A stretch of DNA of 64,000 bases from Acanthosepion esculentum (taxonomy: Eukaryota > Mollusca > Cephalopoda > Sepiida > Sepiidae): NCBI GenBank assembly GCA_964036315.1, contig OZ038495.1:30719878-30783877 (forward strand), read 5' to 3'. The stretch's first letter is position 1. Every line of letters starts with the position of its first letter. The notes under the pieces are model-generated. The model did not search any database, had not been told where the DNA came from, and saw nothing but the letters and a program-made list of their open reading frames with translations. Below, one piece after another: positions 35,225-45,945 of this stretch. The position numbers and the translations under genes were made by a program.

Positions 35225-36451
35225 TGAAGGAGATGGTATACAACATACTCAAATGAAGGAGAAGGTAAGAAAGGAGTACTACAGGCGTGTGCGTCTGGTA
35301 CTAAATACCGATATCAGCCATAAACAACTTGGCTGTTCCTGTAGTGAAATACAGATTCAAAATCCTTAATTGGACCGTGGCTGACATTAAGCGAATGGAC
35401 GCCAAAACGAGAAAGCTTCTCACTCGTTACGGCATGCACCATCCCAAAGCTGATGTTGATCGGCTGTATGTGCCCAGATCCGAAGGAGGCAGAGGATTAT
35501 TTCAACTAGAAATGTCCTACAGAACTACAACAATTGGCCTTCAAAGTTACCCGGAAACTACAGAAGACTGGATGATGATATGTGTCAAAGAACATAGTAA
35601 GTAGTAAGCGTCTTTATTCCGTAATAAAAGAAGCCAACAAGTTCAAAATAGAGTTTCAAATGGATTCAGAAATACAAGTAAAGCACCGGCTTCTCCTGCA
35701 AAATACATAAAACAGAAAGCAAAAACATATGCAACCGAGCAGATACATAAACGAAGGCAAGATAAACCGGTCCACAACCAATACGCTGCCCGTACCGAAA
35801 AGCTGATGTAGACAAGCCACGTAGCCATCAGTGGCTACGTAGTGCAGGGTTAAAAGCTGAAAAGGAAGGTTTTATCCTTGCGGCACAGGATATGTGCTTG
35901 TTAACTAGAAATTGTCAAACACACATACTAAAATATAGTGTTAGCCCAAAATGCATGTTCTGTGATAATTATCCAGAAACAATCGATCATCTTGTATCAG
36001 GTTGCACGGTATTGGCACCCACTGAATATAAAACGCGGCATGACACATTTGGCTAATATATACACTGGAAAATCTGCAATTTCTACGGGAATGAAACTGA
36101 AAGAAATTGGTATGAACACTACCAAGACCCGGTTACGGAGATAGGACTTGTGACAATTTTCTCGGACTAACCAATACACACAAAAATAACAATCAAAGCT
36201 AACCGCGCAGACATGGTTATTAGAGACTGCAAACAAAACAAGTGCCTCCTTATTGATATGGCAGTCCCTGCGGACTGCAATGTATCTTTGAAGATCTTAA
36301 AAAGCTATCAAAATTGGTTGGAAACGATCCCAGCAGGCTCACTGAAGGGATTCCTGGAAGCCCATGCCTTAAAGAAAAGAAAGATTGATCTCACGGGCAC
36401 AGCCCACAACTTACGAAGGGCTATATCTATCTCTTTCTCTCTCCCTCTCTC

Positions 36452-36528
<77 letters not shown>

Positions 36529-36619
36529 CAGTGGAAAATGTCATGATGCCATTTTTAACCGTATGTCTCTAGTCGATACCCGGAAAGAAATGTGTACACA
36601 ACAGAAATCAAAGTAAATA
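35225..36619 (+). pseudogene. RLE-type LINE fragment B: RT C-terminus, CCHC knuckle, endonuclease, 3' UTR
   Basis: The most complete copy. The region before the RT's end reads WTVADIKRMDAKTRKLLTRY, then MHHPKADVDRLYVPRSEGGR and GLFQLE (35360-35520). A Cys-x2-Cys-x8-His-x4-Cys knuckle, CMFCDNYPETIDHLVSGC, lies at 35952-36005, followed by LAPTEYKTRHD. The endonuclease has RADMVIRDCKQNKCLLIDMA then VPADCNV (36204-36285), an R-x-D-x14-D arrangement like the (K/R)PD-x12-14-D site of R2-type enzymes. AHNLRRAI and a 3' UTR with ACCCGGAAAGAAATG follow, ending in (AAT)n. Frameshifts and an in-UTR (TA)n at 36455-36526 show it is dead. The class is strong; R4/Dong affinity is inference. Confidence 0.85.
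36455..36526. repeat. (TA)n microsatellite inside RLE-LINE fragment B
   Basis: Pure TA preceded by a CT-rich run, inserted between the AHNLRRAI codons and the 3' UTR motif GTGGAAAATGTCATG. Confidence 0.95.
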
Positions 36620-36620
36620 A

Positions 36621-36690
<70 letters not shown>
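36620..36690. repeat. (AAT)n array, 3' tail of fragment B
   Basis: About 23 AAT triplets follow the 3' UTR directly and precede fragment C. Confidence 0.95.
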
Positions 36691-36695
<5 letters not shown>

Positions 36696-36960
36696 AAAAA
36701 AACAGGATATGCATACTTATTGTCAGTTCCTGCAGATTGCAGTGTATCTTTAAAGATATTTTTTTTAAAAATGTCAAAATATAACGATCATGAAGTGGCA
36801 ATCTCAAAGACACAGAGGAATCACTAATTCCAGTTGTATTTGGAACCCCAGGATTGATTGAAAAGTTTTCTGGCTGACATATTGAAGCAATTCCTTTTAG
36901 CCTATGCCGTAAAAAAAACAAAAAAAAAACGAGGAGGTCTTTTGGATTACTGAGTACATT
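36691..36960 (+). pseudogene. RLE-type LINE fragment C, endonuclease remnant
   Basis: CTTATTGTCAGTTCCTGCAG, then GATTGCAGTGTATCTTT matches the LIDMAVPADCNVSL codons of fragments B and D. After it come AAGTGGCAATCTCAAAGA and CCAGTTGTATTTGGAACC (PVVFGT), and TAGCCTATGCC near the expected end. All in-frame continuity is lost. It starts right after the (AAT)n tail of fragment B and ends without a TAA array of its own. Confidence 0.6.
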
Positions 36961-37260
36961 TGACACTTTGTGAAAGTTACCATTATTTCTTTTAGTCATT
37001 TCACCCCATGTAAGGGGATAACTGCATCAGGACTCAATGTGTTACTGGGAGCGAATGAGAGTGAGAAGACATTAGTGAGGAGAAAGGACAGTTTTCAGCA
37101 AGACCGACATTTTGGGCTGCATTACGTTTTTGAAGCAAGAAAACAGGAGGGAGTTTCACAGTTTAATAGCGCGAGGAAAAGAACTATTGCAACAGAATAT
37201 ACGGTTTCATCTTCCTAGTTCAAAAGAACACTTAAATAAAAAAAATGCAAAGTGCATACA
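36961..37260. other. Unassigned spacer
   Basis: Frame 36970-37218 is mixed in composition but not recognised. Confidence 0.35.
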
Positions 37261-37417
37261 TGGTTATTGACAAGTAACTCCCTATTTTATGCATGATCGA
37301 CTTTCCCCTCTTACTATAATTTTTACAAGACGGGAGAGTCCATGATACATAAATTAGGGAAATAATATTCAATCACTCTGTACAACAACAACAGTAACAA
37401 CAACAACAACGACGACG

Positions 37418-37441
37418 AATAATAATAATAATAATAATAAT
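37418..37441. repeat. (AAC/ACG)n then (AAT)n array, 5' boundary of fragment D
   Basis: (CAA)n and (CGA)n from 37384 run into (AAT)n, which is immediately followed by the codons of the zinc-knuckle region. Confidence 0.9.
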
Positions 37442-38092
37442 ATCCAGAAACAATTGATCATCTTGTATCAGGTTGCACGTTATTGGCACCCACTGAATAT
37501 GAAACCTGGTAGGACAGAGTCGGCCAATAATTGCACTGGAAAATTTGCAACTTCTACGGGAAGGAAATTGAATGAAACTGGTAAGAAACACTACCCAGAC
37601 CCGGTTACGGAGATAGGACCTGTTACAATTCTAAGGGACTACACAATACACACCGACAGATCAATGAAACCCAACTGCCCAGACATTGTTATTAAAGACC
37701 GCAAACAAACAAAAAATGCCTCCTTATTGATATGGCAGTCCCTGCAGACTGCAATGTATCTTTGAAGATAATCGAAAAGCTGTCAAAATAAAAGGACCTT
37801 AAAAAGGAAATCTCAAAAATGTGGCACATGCGAACATCAACAATCCCTGTTGTGGTTGGAACCTTCGGAGTGGTTGTAAAAGATTCCAGTAGACTAATTG
37901 AAGGGATCCCTGGAAATCTATGCCTCAAAGATATACAAAAGATTATTCTGACAAGTACAGCTCACACTTTACGAAGGGCTTTATCTATGTACTTTTTTTT
38001 TGCAGTGGACAGTGTCATTATACCATTTCTAACCTTAGGTCCCTGGGCCGGACCCGGAAAGAAATGTGTAAACGGCAGATATCAAAGGAAAT
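37442..38092 (+). pseudogene. RLE-type LINE fragment D: knuckle to 3' UTR
   Basis: Starts within the CCHC knuckle (PETIDHLVSGC), then TLLAPTEYET in a shifted frame. Next come NCPDIVIKDRKQTKNASLLI with a frameshift before the ID-M-A-V-P block, MWHMRTSTIPVVVGTFGVVV, DSSRLIEGIPGN, and SSHFTKGF/AHTLRRALSMY. The 3' UTR (GGTCCCTGGGCCGGACCC, then GGAAAGAAATGTGTAAAC) ends in AATAATAATAAT at 38093-38109. Compared with fragment B it shows how the same element is cut at a different 5' point yet abuts a TAA array on both sides. Inactive. Confidence 0.82.
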
Positions 38093-38130
38093 AAATAATA
38101 ATAATAATCAGAATCAGAATCAGAAGCAGC
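38093..38130. repeat. (AAT)n and (CAGAAT)n tail
   Basis: AAATAATAATAATAATCAG continues into CAGAATCAGAATCAGAAGC at the 3' end of fragment D. Confidence 0.85.
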
Positions 38131-38563
38131 CGCTGCTGCTGTCCGAGTTTATTAAATAGCTCAGGGAGCTGAAGGCTCCTTCGTTGAACTGCGGAACTTG
38201 TTGTGAAAGAGAGCATCATAAAAAAAGACTCTTGCGCAAACCGGACCTATCAATACAAAACTTTTAAACTGACTCAACCTTCAAACCAAATTCGGAATAT
38301 CTCCCATTATACAAATCACGGCAATAAATAACTTTTGGGATGATGAAAATGATTAGAGTTATATCAAGTCGACATAGTAAAGGCGTTAATTGTGTAAAAG
38401 AATTGATTTTTCCTATGTGCGTAAATCATAGACTGGAAATAATAAATTTTGAAGAATAATAAATCAATATGTTATAGCACTGATTCGAGATGTATGGCAT
38501 AATAGAGATGAACGCAGGCTCGGGTCAAGAAAGTTAAGTGAAATATTCAAAATCAATACAAGA
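38131..38563. other. Unassigned spacer
   Basis: Nothing recognised. Confidence 0.4.
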
Positions 38564-38650
38564 GATAGAGTCAAAAATATTGGGAGGTTCATGAGATTCG
38601 AATGATTTGAAAAATCAAAATTACTACAAATAATAATAATAACAATATAT
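38564..38650 (+). repeat. Left copy of an 87-bp direct duplication
   Basis: GATAGAGTCAAAAATATTGG, then GAGGTTCATGAGATTCGAAT. The second copy at 39211-39297 has about four differences. Confidence 0.92.
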
Positions 38651-39210
38651 TTATTCTTATACAATACTCACTCATTTAATTCGTATTTCTGGAAAGAAGT
38701 ATCCCCTGTATAATACGCACAATTTCTTTTTAGAATTAGAAGTTACATTTAATCGAAATTTCACATTTGTGGTTAACGAGATCTAAGACTAAAAAAATAA
38801 ACCAAAAAACAGACTACGTGGTTTATCAAGAAGTTATTAAACAGAACGTAATTTAGTATCTAAAGCAAACGTGGAGAAGGGTGTCATCGTCGAAAATGAT
38901 GAAGACATCGACTAAGCTGACAAAATAGATGAAAATGACATGGCGTCTATTTTGGACACGGACAACAATGAAAAATATTGCTATTTTTCTGTATCACTGC
39001 CGTCCGTGATTTGTATTTTTATTTTATTTATGCGCGTCAGCATTTAAGAATTATATATTATTTGTTTGTAACATAGACATCAATTACTTTCTGTTATTCA
39101 GCTCAAATATGGTGGAACACATGCTTAAAAGAAAGTTAATATTATATCGCATGTATCATACTAAACCCTATCATTCAGATTGAACAATTTAAAACAGCAT
39201 AGACAAAAAA

Positions 39211-39297
39211 GATATAGTCAAAAATATTGGGAGGTTCATGAGATTCGAATGATTTGAAAACTCAAAATTACTACAAATAACAGTAATAACAATATAT
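39211..39297 (+). repeat. Right copy of the 87-bp direct duplication
   Basis: GATATAGTCAAAAATATTGG through AACAATATAT matches 38564-38650 with no length change. The 560 bp between the copies holds no recognised element. Confidence 0.92.
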
Positions 39298-39915
39298 TGG
39301 GGAGCCTGGGTGGACTAATGTCCTCTGAAAAGTAGCCAAGTTTGCTCCAAAGTAACAGAAGAGTAACTTATGAATTATTTTTATATTTTAATAAAACATA
39401 TTTATTGAAAAAGTTAGAGACTCCAAGCTCATGGATTCCATGGATAGGACAAATCTTTATTTGATATTTTAAACTGAATGATAAATTCTTTAATCTTTAA
39501 AGAATGGATAATCGTTTACCTTTTGCCCTCCTCAAGGTATTTAAATCAGTCATTATAAATTTCTCTAAAAATAACAGATTCTTCATGAATCCATTTAAAT
39601 GAAAACTTTTGTAATGCTAAACCAAACATTCTTATTTTCAAATTTCCTGATTAGGTTTTACTTATTAAAATTTAAAGTGCGCCTCTGAGTATTAGTTCTA
39701 CTACATGTAGGCCCTGAAGTAAATATGATTGAGAAACTCTGATATAGAAAGAATTCCTTAGAATAAACGAATCTACTGATACGGGAAAAATCCCTGCTGC
39801 TGTACTTACAATACTTAGACTTAGCTCCAAGCTTATCAATGTTATTTAAACTATATTTGAAGGAGGAATGTTAGCTACGTATGTAAAACTGTTTGCTGTT
39901 TATACTGTTTTCAAG
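39298..39915. other. Unassigned spacer
   Basis: Nothing recognised; AT-rich. Confidence 0.4.
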
Positions 39916-39924
39916 AATGCCGAT

Positions 39925-40595
39925 GAAGTTTCGCCTCGTCACAATATCACCACATCAGCTTCCTAAGTGTCTTCAACAAACTCTTTGAGTCTGTTATCAA
40001 AAAGCATATTGTTGATCGCAAAAACAAACTCCTAAACGAAGAACGATACTGATATCGCATCTGCATGTCAACTGCTAATGTGTTGTTGTTGTACAATCAG
40101 TGAAGCCCTACATGAGAGCCTCGCGAATGATTTCCCTAGATATCTAAGGATTTTGACAAGATGTTGCAAAGGTGGTTGCTATTCAAATTCTTTAGATATA
40201 AATCTAGGCAAGAGGCTACGCAATTATGTAGCCTTTAACCTCAGTTATTTTCTTGAAAGTTGTTGGGAAAGTCTTCTGAAGTCTATGAGATCAATGCAGG
40301 TGTTTACAAAAGAACTGTACGGAAACCTACTATTTTTCCCCTTTTTTTTTATTAACGATCTGCCATGAACATTCATAGATAATTAGTAAACATATATGCA
40401 GATGATATTACAGTATATGGAGAGACCCCCAAAAGTCGTGAAGACGCGAGACTGATCGCTGTTTTTGATCTCCCTCAAACAGGTCAATGGCGAACAAACT
40501 GGTTTATAAATTTCAGCGCCTCAAAAACCAACTACCAACATCATCGATGAAAGTTTTTCCCAGTGATGCTGAAACGGTACTCTCCCAATGAGGCT
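39925..40595 (+). pseudogene. Jockey/I-type LINE reverse transcriptase remnant
   Basis: The plus strand, across frame shifts, gives ISLLSVFNKLFESVIKKHIV then DRKNKLLNEERY, the start of the RT domain that in intact relatives reads 'ISLLSVFSKVFES...'. Further on come CTISEALHESLA, LESCWESLLKSMRSMQVFTK, FINDLP and then IYADDITVYGETP. The last contains the catalytic Y-A-D-D box at about 40396-40410. Stops and indels separate the blocks, and the GVPQGS-type segment is lost. This is a different LINE class from the RTE and RLE fragments. Its C-terminal relatives may be at 55.98-56.5 and 60.54-61.03 kb. Confidence 0.75.
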
Positions 40596-40596
40596 C

Positions 40597-41335
40597 GTTA
40601 CGTCGAATGATTAATAAAATCTATATACAGACAGTTATGTACCATTTCATGATATACGGTTAGGCGATCATGTAGTTTTCGATATATGACTGAATAAGCA
40701 GATTTTTTCCGCAGAATGTTGCCATTTCTTTCTGCGGTGGATAATTTGCCTGTCTGTCTTGCTATTTCCCAATAACTGTGGGAGAAAAGAAAATTCATAC
40801 TTTTCCTAAGTGTATTAGCATGTCATTCTGTCAATTATGTGCCATGCGTGATAGACGCTTAGGCGATCATGTATCTTTCAATACATGACTGACGAGGCAG
40901 ATTTTCCCAGAGAGTAGTTTGCCATTTCTTTCTGCGGTAGAACATTTGCCATCCAAGGCTATAGAACGCGGTCTGTCTTGCTATTTACCCATAGCTGGGG
41001 TGGAGAAGACGACGATTCATGCCTTTCCCAAGGGTATTAGCACGCCAGTCAATCAATTATGTGCCATGCGTGATGCACACTTAGGCGATCATATATCTTT
41101 CAATATATGATTGACGAGGCAGATTTTTCTTTCCGCGGTAATTTGCCATTTCTTTCTGCAGTAGACCAGTTGCCACCCAAGTCCATGGAACCCGATCTGT
41201 CCTGCTATTCACCTATAGCTGGGGGAGAAGAAGAGGATTTATACATTTCCCAAGGGTATTAGCACGTAAGTGAATGTAATGGATTCGATTTCTCAATCCG
41301 AGCTGCTATCCAGTACCCTCACGTAACCTTTATAA
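40597..41335 (-). repeat. SINE family A with triplicated body
   Basis: AGGCGATCATGTA-type motifs at 40662, 40861 and 41083 mark three tandem body units (periods 199 and 222 bp). Each carries CAATACATGACTGACGAGGC or similar, TTTGCCATTTCTTTCTGC, GCTATTTACCCATAGCTGG and CCCAAGGGTATTAGCACG. Only the last unit leads, on the minus strand, into the tRNA-like head (41267-41335; CTCGGATTGAGAAATCG, GAATGTAATGGATTC). Confidence 0.87.
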
Positions 41336-41429
41336 GAGATATAATAGTTCAAAATGAATGTGGTTATTATATTTGGGATGGAGTTCGTTAACCTTCATTT
41401 TCTAGCCTTGATGGCTTCCAGTGTCGTTT

Positions 41430-41740
41430 TACGCGACGTTGGGGATGGGAGGTTTTCCACCCTGCAACACTGCATGCCTATGGATAATATAATGTTATTT
41501 CCTCGGTAAATGTTCGATGGAGCTGCATTCTTTATTTCTCTCAATTCGTACATGTACAGCTGTTTGTACATGCTGCGTGCACGCAAGGGAACCGCCCTCC
41601 TTCCCTCGCTATTCCCCACTTGTAATGGGGGAAGTTTCACTCAGAAGGCTTCTTACCAAGAACCGTCGATTCGGTGAGCACACTGCGACGCATATATATT
41701 TCCCCGAAGGTTATAATCTTAAAGCCTTCATGTCGTAGGC
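41430..41740 (+). pseudogene. Possible LINE C-terminal tail
   Basis: The plus-strand frame 41517-41738 begins MELHSLFLSIRTCTAVCTC and ends YFPEGYNLKAFMS followed by a stop. 'FPx-Y-N-L-xAFK' is the usual last segment of jockey/CR1-like LINE ORFs, also seen at 56.32 and 60.87 kb. The rest is not alignable by eye, so the call is weak. Confidence 0.4.
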
Positions 41741-41896
41741 CAATTGTTATATATCTTCCATATTGACATAATCTAGACTTTTACATTAATAACGCACACC
41801 TATTTCAGCAACTGTCTACACTGAGTGACTCTTAAGCCTTGTTTTGAGAGAAAACTACAAAAATGTATTTTACTACTGCTACTACTACAACAGCAG

Positions 41897-41897
<1 letters not shown>

Positions 41898-41965
<68 letters not shown>
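41898..41965. repeat. (CTA)n then (ATA)n array, upstream of RLE-LINE fragment E
   Basis: (CTA)n at 41898-41931 runs into (ATA)n at 41932-41965, the same two-part array as at 34.68 kb. Confidence 0.95.
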
Positions 41966-41969
<4 letters not shown>

Positions 41970-42059
41970 TTATAATAATAATGCAAGCAAATGAAATTAA
42001 TCAAATACAATAAAGGAACGATGACAAAAGAAACCTCTTGATGTTTAATACATTTCCCG

Positions 42060-42910
42060 TGTCAAACCAGCTGACAAACCCCATATCCATCAGTGGATAC
42101 TTTTAGTTTAGAATTAAATTCTGACACTGAAGGTTTTATCCTTGCTGCACAGGACCAATTCTTGTTAACCATATATTATCAAGCAAACATACTGAAAAAC
42201 TGTGTTGGAATCAAATGCAAAAATTGCATATCTTTTATCAGCTTAGACGGTGTTAGAGCCGACAGAATATAAAATGCGGCATGATAGAGTGGGCCAATAT
42301 CTGCACTAGATATTCTGCAACTTTTATGAATAGGAATCTGCAAGGAATTGTTATGTACACCCCCACTAACAAAAAAAATTAAAAAATTTTAAAAAATTAA
42401 AAAAACGGTTACAGACTTAAAACCAGTGACAATCTTATGGGACTATACAATAGACACAGGTAGAACAATAAAAGAAATTGTCCAGACATCGTGATCAAAG
42501 ACCACAAAAACAGAATCTGCTTTCTTATTGACATGCCAGTTCCTGCAGACAGTATTGTTGCTTTGAACATCTTTTAATACTATCAAAATACGAGGGTCTT
42601 GAAGTGGAAATTTAAAAAATGTGGCTTATGAATGCATTTATCATTTCAAATCTGGTTGGGGTCCTGTGTTTGATTGTAAGATGTTCTGATAAACTTATTG
42701 AAAGGATCCCTGGTAGCCCTTCAGAAAAGAAAATTTTGCATTTCTTTAAAGCTAAAGGAATGCAAAATTTTGTTCTCTGAAGCACAAATCACCCTTTGCG
42801 AAGGACTTTATCTATGTAAAATCTATGTGTTCTCAGGATGTTTGTTTTTTCACAAATGTTCATTGTCATGATGCCATTTCTGACCGGGGGTTTGTTGTTG
42901 GGAAGGAAAT
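42060..42910 (+). pseudogene. RLE-type LINE fragment E
   Basis: GAAGGTTTTATCCTTGCTGC (EGFILAAQD) at about 42130 matches the pre-knuckle segment of fragment B. Then come GCAAAAATTGCATATCT at the knuckle position, GTGTTAGAGCCGACAGAATA (VLEPTEY), a short poly-A/TTAAAAAATT run at 42370-42402, CCAGACATCGTGATCAAAGA (PDIVIK), TTATTGACATGCCAGTTCC (LIDMPVP), GAAGGACTTTATCTATG, and CATTTCTGACCGG plus GGAAGGAAATGCATG in the 3' UTR. Multiple frameshifts; catalytic spacing is not preserved. A 50-bp internal duplication of GAAAATTTTGCATTTC / GCAAAATTTTG lies near 42730-42770. Confidence 0.75.
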
Positions 42911-43299
42911 GCATGTCGGTATGTAAGTGCTGTAGACTCACCTGTGGTTTATAAGTCTACAACTTCACGACGCTAGACATTGCTATAGTGATGTTGTATT
43001 TTTATAAGCTTGATATACGGGCCTCACTCCCAACTGTTTTTTTTTAATTCAGAATTGGCAATCTCCTAGATTGGTTTCTAAAATACTACTAACACAGTTT
43101 GTCGTACTATTAACAACTAGTCTAGGGAGAACAAATAGACGTATTTATTCCCTCGGCTATCTGTGCGAAAGTGAACGCAGTGGCACCGACTAGGATTTGA
43201 TCTCGAAACGCCAGTTACACTCGGCGCATTTACTGATACATAGATTGAATTATTAACATTTATCAGAATTAAAGATTTTGAATGTACAGAATTGCAAGC
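42911..43299. other. Unassigned spacer, possible minus-strand tRNA-like motif
   Basis: The minus strand at about 43180-43230 reads GGCGTTTCGAGATCAAATCC, a weak B-box resemblance. The TTATTCCCTCGGCTATCTG stretch may belong to another SINE. Confidence 0.3.
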
Positions 43300-43375
43300 C
43301 AAATAGTGCGAACAATGTAAATAGTGTACATAATACCTCATCTCCGAAATATAGACAGATACTGAAGTAGGGACT
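43300..43375 (+). repeat. SINE-B 3' tail fragment
   Basis: CAATGTAAATAGTGTACATA, then ATACCTCATCTCCGAAATAT, then AGACAGATACT matches the SINE-B 3' end. Confidence 0.85.
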
Positions 43376-44660
43376 ATTTACGAATAAGTTAACAAAACGC
43401 ATGAGACAAACATTTGTGATGTTAACGATCACTCGTTGCCACTTTTGTGATGTCAAGGAATACTCATTGTCACTTTCGTAATGCTCGTTGTAGTAGAGAC
43501 TTTGTAACCGCAGATACAACTATAGTATGCCGTTGAACAATGTTGGTGTCAGGCGCCTTCAAATAACACTAACACTAATAGTACTTACTCGATAATACTC
43601 GCTCGACCTGTAATCACTGTATAGTAATCTGAATAGTGAAATAGTGTAGTGAATAGTGTAGCGGTCCATATAGAAATTGATGATAGAGTAGAAATAGCGA
43701 ACTGAATAGTAATAGAGGATAGAATAGACATGCTATCCTTATAAGATAGAGGATAGGCTAGAAATAGCGATCGTTAATCGTCACAATACATTTTAATACT
43801 GCGTTACGTCTATGTTCACTTGATTCACTTAATTCAATAATGGGATCGACTGTGTTTGCTCACTGGCGATCTATGTTCAAACTCAAGTGTTGGCAGCGAC
43901 ACTTTATAACTATATCACACAAACATTGCGAAAATAGAAATATGGAACCATTGTTACTTGAAGATATTGAAAATCAAAAGAACATATTCTGATGAAGATA
44001 TCCTGAAGAGATTCTATTATCATTGTGCACTTTACAGAAGAATGTAAGTAAATTTCACAGCTAATAAGCAGATAAAAAAAACAGAAAACGAAACTAATAA
44101 ATCCATAATATTCGTGAGTAAATAATGCAACTGGAAAATGTAAACGACGCAGTAAAAAGGCAATGAGATTAACAATCTACTGAGATGAGAAAGAAAGAAG
44201 AGAGGCGTCAATACTTACACGGTGAGAGAAAAACACCACGAAAACATGCAACGTGAAAAGCACAGCGACATCATAGATTCTAGTTTAAGACACTTACGAT
44301 ATTTAATTATAGACGATGGCAATCAGCCGACAATAAATGAATGGCGGAAGTACAATTTTCACAGTGGGCAAACATAAAAAAGAAAAGAAAAAAAAAACTT
44401 GCATACAAAACGAAACTGAAATATACACCAGCGTGCAATTATAGATCAGCAAATATTCACGTCCTGTGTAAAAAGCTTACCGGGTAAATAGCGGAGGAAA
44501 TCAAAGAATTTTACGTGAGGGTTTTCCATTGGATGATATAATAGGGACATTTAAAAGGAACAAAGCTATCTAATGATGTTAAACCTTGATAAATGCGTGT
44601 TTCAGTAAGTAAAAACAAATAATAAAAATTCAATAATAATTTGCTTTGATCCGAGAGAAT
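43376..44660. other. Stretch with short irregular repeats
   Basis: 43440-43500 has internally repeated TTGTGATGT / TCACTTTTGTG motifs. 43620-43770 repeats GAATAGTG / GATAGAG / GAAATAGCGA. No protein was recognised. Confidence 0.45.
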
Positions 44661-44689
44661 ATTATCCTATGATCATCAAAATCTACGTT

Positions 44690-45125
44690 CTGGTTTTTCT
44701 GTCTTTCTTCCATGTGCCGCCTCCATTCAGGACAGCGGCAATCATGGCTCGCCAAAAGTTACTGTCCTTTGTGGCTCTTAATGAATTTTGTCTTTTTGCT
44801 ATCTTTCGTAAAACTTATTGTCCCATTCATTTAATCAAACTTTGTAGGTTATTTGTTATATTCCTTTGCCCGTCTTGCCTTCAATCTGTCTTGTGGGTAT
44901 CAAATTTCCCAATGCCATGTTTCAACCGTCTCTTCTTTATGTCAAGTACAAGTCCCTTTTTTGTATTCCGTTTTCTTTAAAACTTCATCGTTGCTCACAT
45001 GTTTCGTCCATGTTATTTCCAGCATACTTCTATAAAACCACATTTCCAGGACTTCAAGTTTCTTCTTGTTCTTTAAGGAGATTGTCCGGCATTCATTAGC
45101 ATATAGGATGACTGATATTACAGGG
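44690..45125 (-). pseudogene. RTE-like LINE, C-terminal fragment
   Basis: The minus strand includes ANECRTISLKNKKKLEVLEM, then WFYRSMLEITWTKHVSNDEV, then after a frame break a degenerate segment ending in LRATKDSNFWRAMIAAVLNG. The sequence corresponds block by block to the copies at 1.26-1.94 and 27.54-28.15 kb and includes the 'ECWTIS...EMWFYRRML' part those copies have lost. Upstream the match begins abruptly at about 45125. Inactive. Confidence 0.78.
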
Positions 45126-45259
45126 TGCTGCAGCAAAATCCGACACTTGACAAAAAGAAAACGAAATAGGCAATAAAAACAAAAGTTGTATATGCAGATA
45201 CCTGACAGTTTTACAACTAACTAACGCTTTTCACTTTACCCTCTTCCAAGAGTTAATAT

Positions 45260-45712
45260 GAGCGCAGATAATGCCGATAATTTGTATTGTTGGTGATATT
45301 TTTTCCAAAAATGCATTGCTGGTAATACTTTTTTAAAGTGTATTGCTGGTAATAATGTATTGCTGGTATTTTTTTTTTAAAATTTATTGCTGGTAATATT
45401 TTTAAATGTTTGATGGTAATAACATAAAACTGGTATTTTTTCAAAAATGCATTGCTGGTAATACTTTTTTAAAGTGTATTACTGGTAATAATGTATTGCT
45501 GGTAATTTTTTTTAAAAATTTATTGCTGGTAATATTTTTAAATGTTTGATGGTAATAACATAAAACTGGTATTTTTTTCAAAAATGTATTGCTGGTAATA
45601 TTTTTTTAAAATATATTCCTAGGAAAAATGTATTGCTGGTAATTTTTTCCTCAAAAATATATTGCTGGTAATAAATTTTTACAAAGTATTTCTGGTATTA
45701 AAACTTATTTTT
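45260..45712. repeat. Minisatellite of TTGCTGGTAAT units with higher-order period about 137 bp
   Basis: Units of about 27-30 bp (ATTGCTGGTAATA plus a T/A-rich spacer) fill the interval. A four- to five-unit block is itself repeated: GCATTGCTGGTAATAC at 45313 and 45449, with a related start at 45586. The array directly adjoins the SINE-A-like body to the right and is mirrored by a shorter array at 57.94-58.06 kb. Confidence 0.88.
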
Positions 45713-45945
45713 ACACTTTCATAGTGTTTTGACCCCAGTTTGGGGGTTAACTATTTGCCCATAGTTGGGACCCTAACAGGTGCTACCACCCCGAGTCAGG
45801 GTGCACCTGGGAACACCAGCAATTAAAAGGTGGTTCCACGCTCCTCAAGACCTCCTGATCAGAGGCCTTGGTGCTGGACGTAGTTTATCGTCTTCCCCAG
45901 TACGCGGATGTAGTTTATCGTCTTGTCCAGGACGGCAGTGATCTG
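45713..45945 (-). repeat. SINE family A (minisatellite-tailed variant), body
   Basis: CACTTTCATAGTGTTTTGAC, CAGGTGCTACCACCCCGAG, GGTGCACCTGGGAACACCAG, CTCCTGATCAGAGGCCTTG and GTAGTTTATCGTCTTCCCC match 58063-58290 in order. That second copy continues into a SINE-A-type tRNA head on the minus strand. Here the head is missing. Confidence 0.8.
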
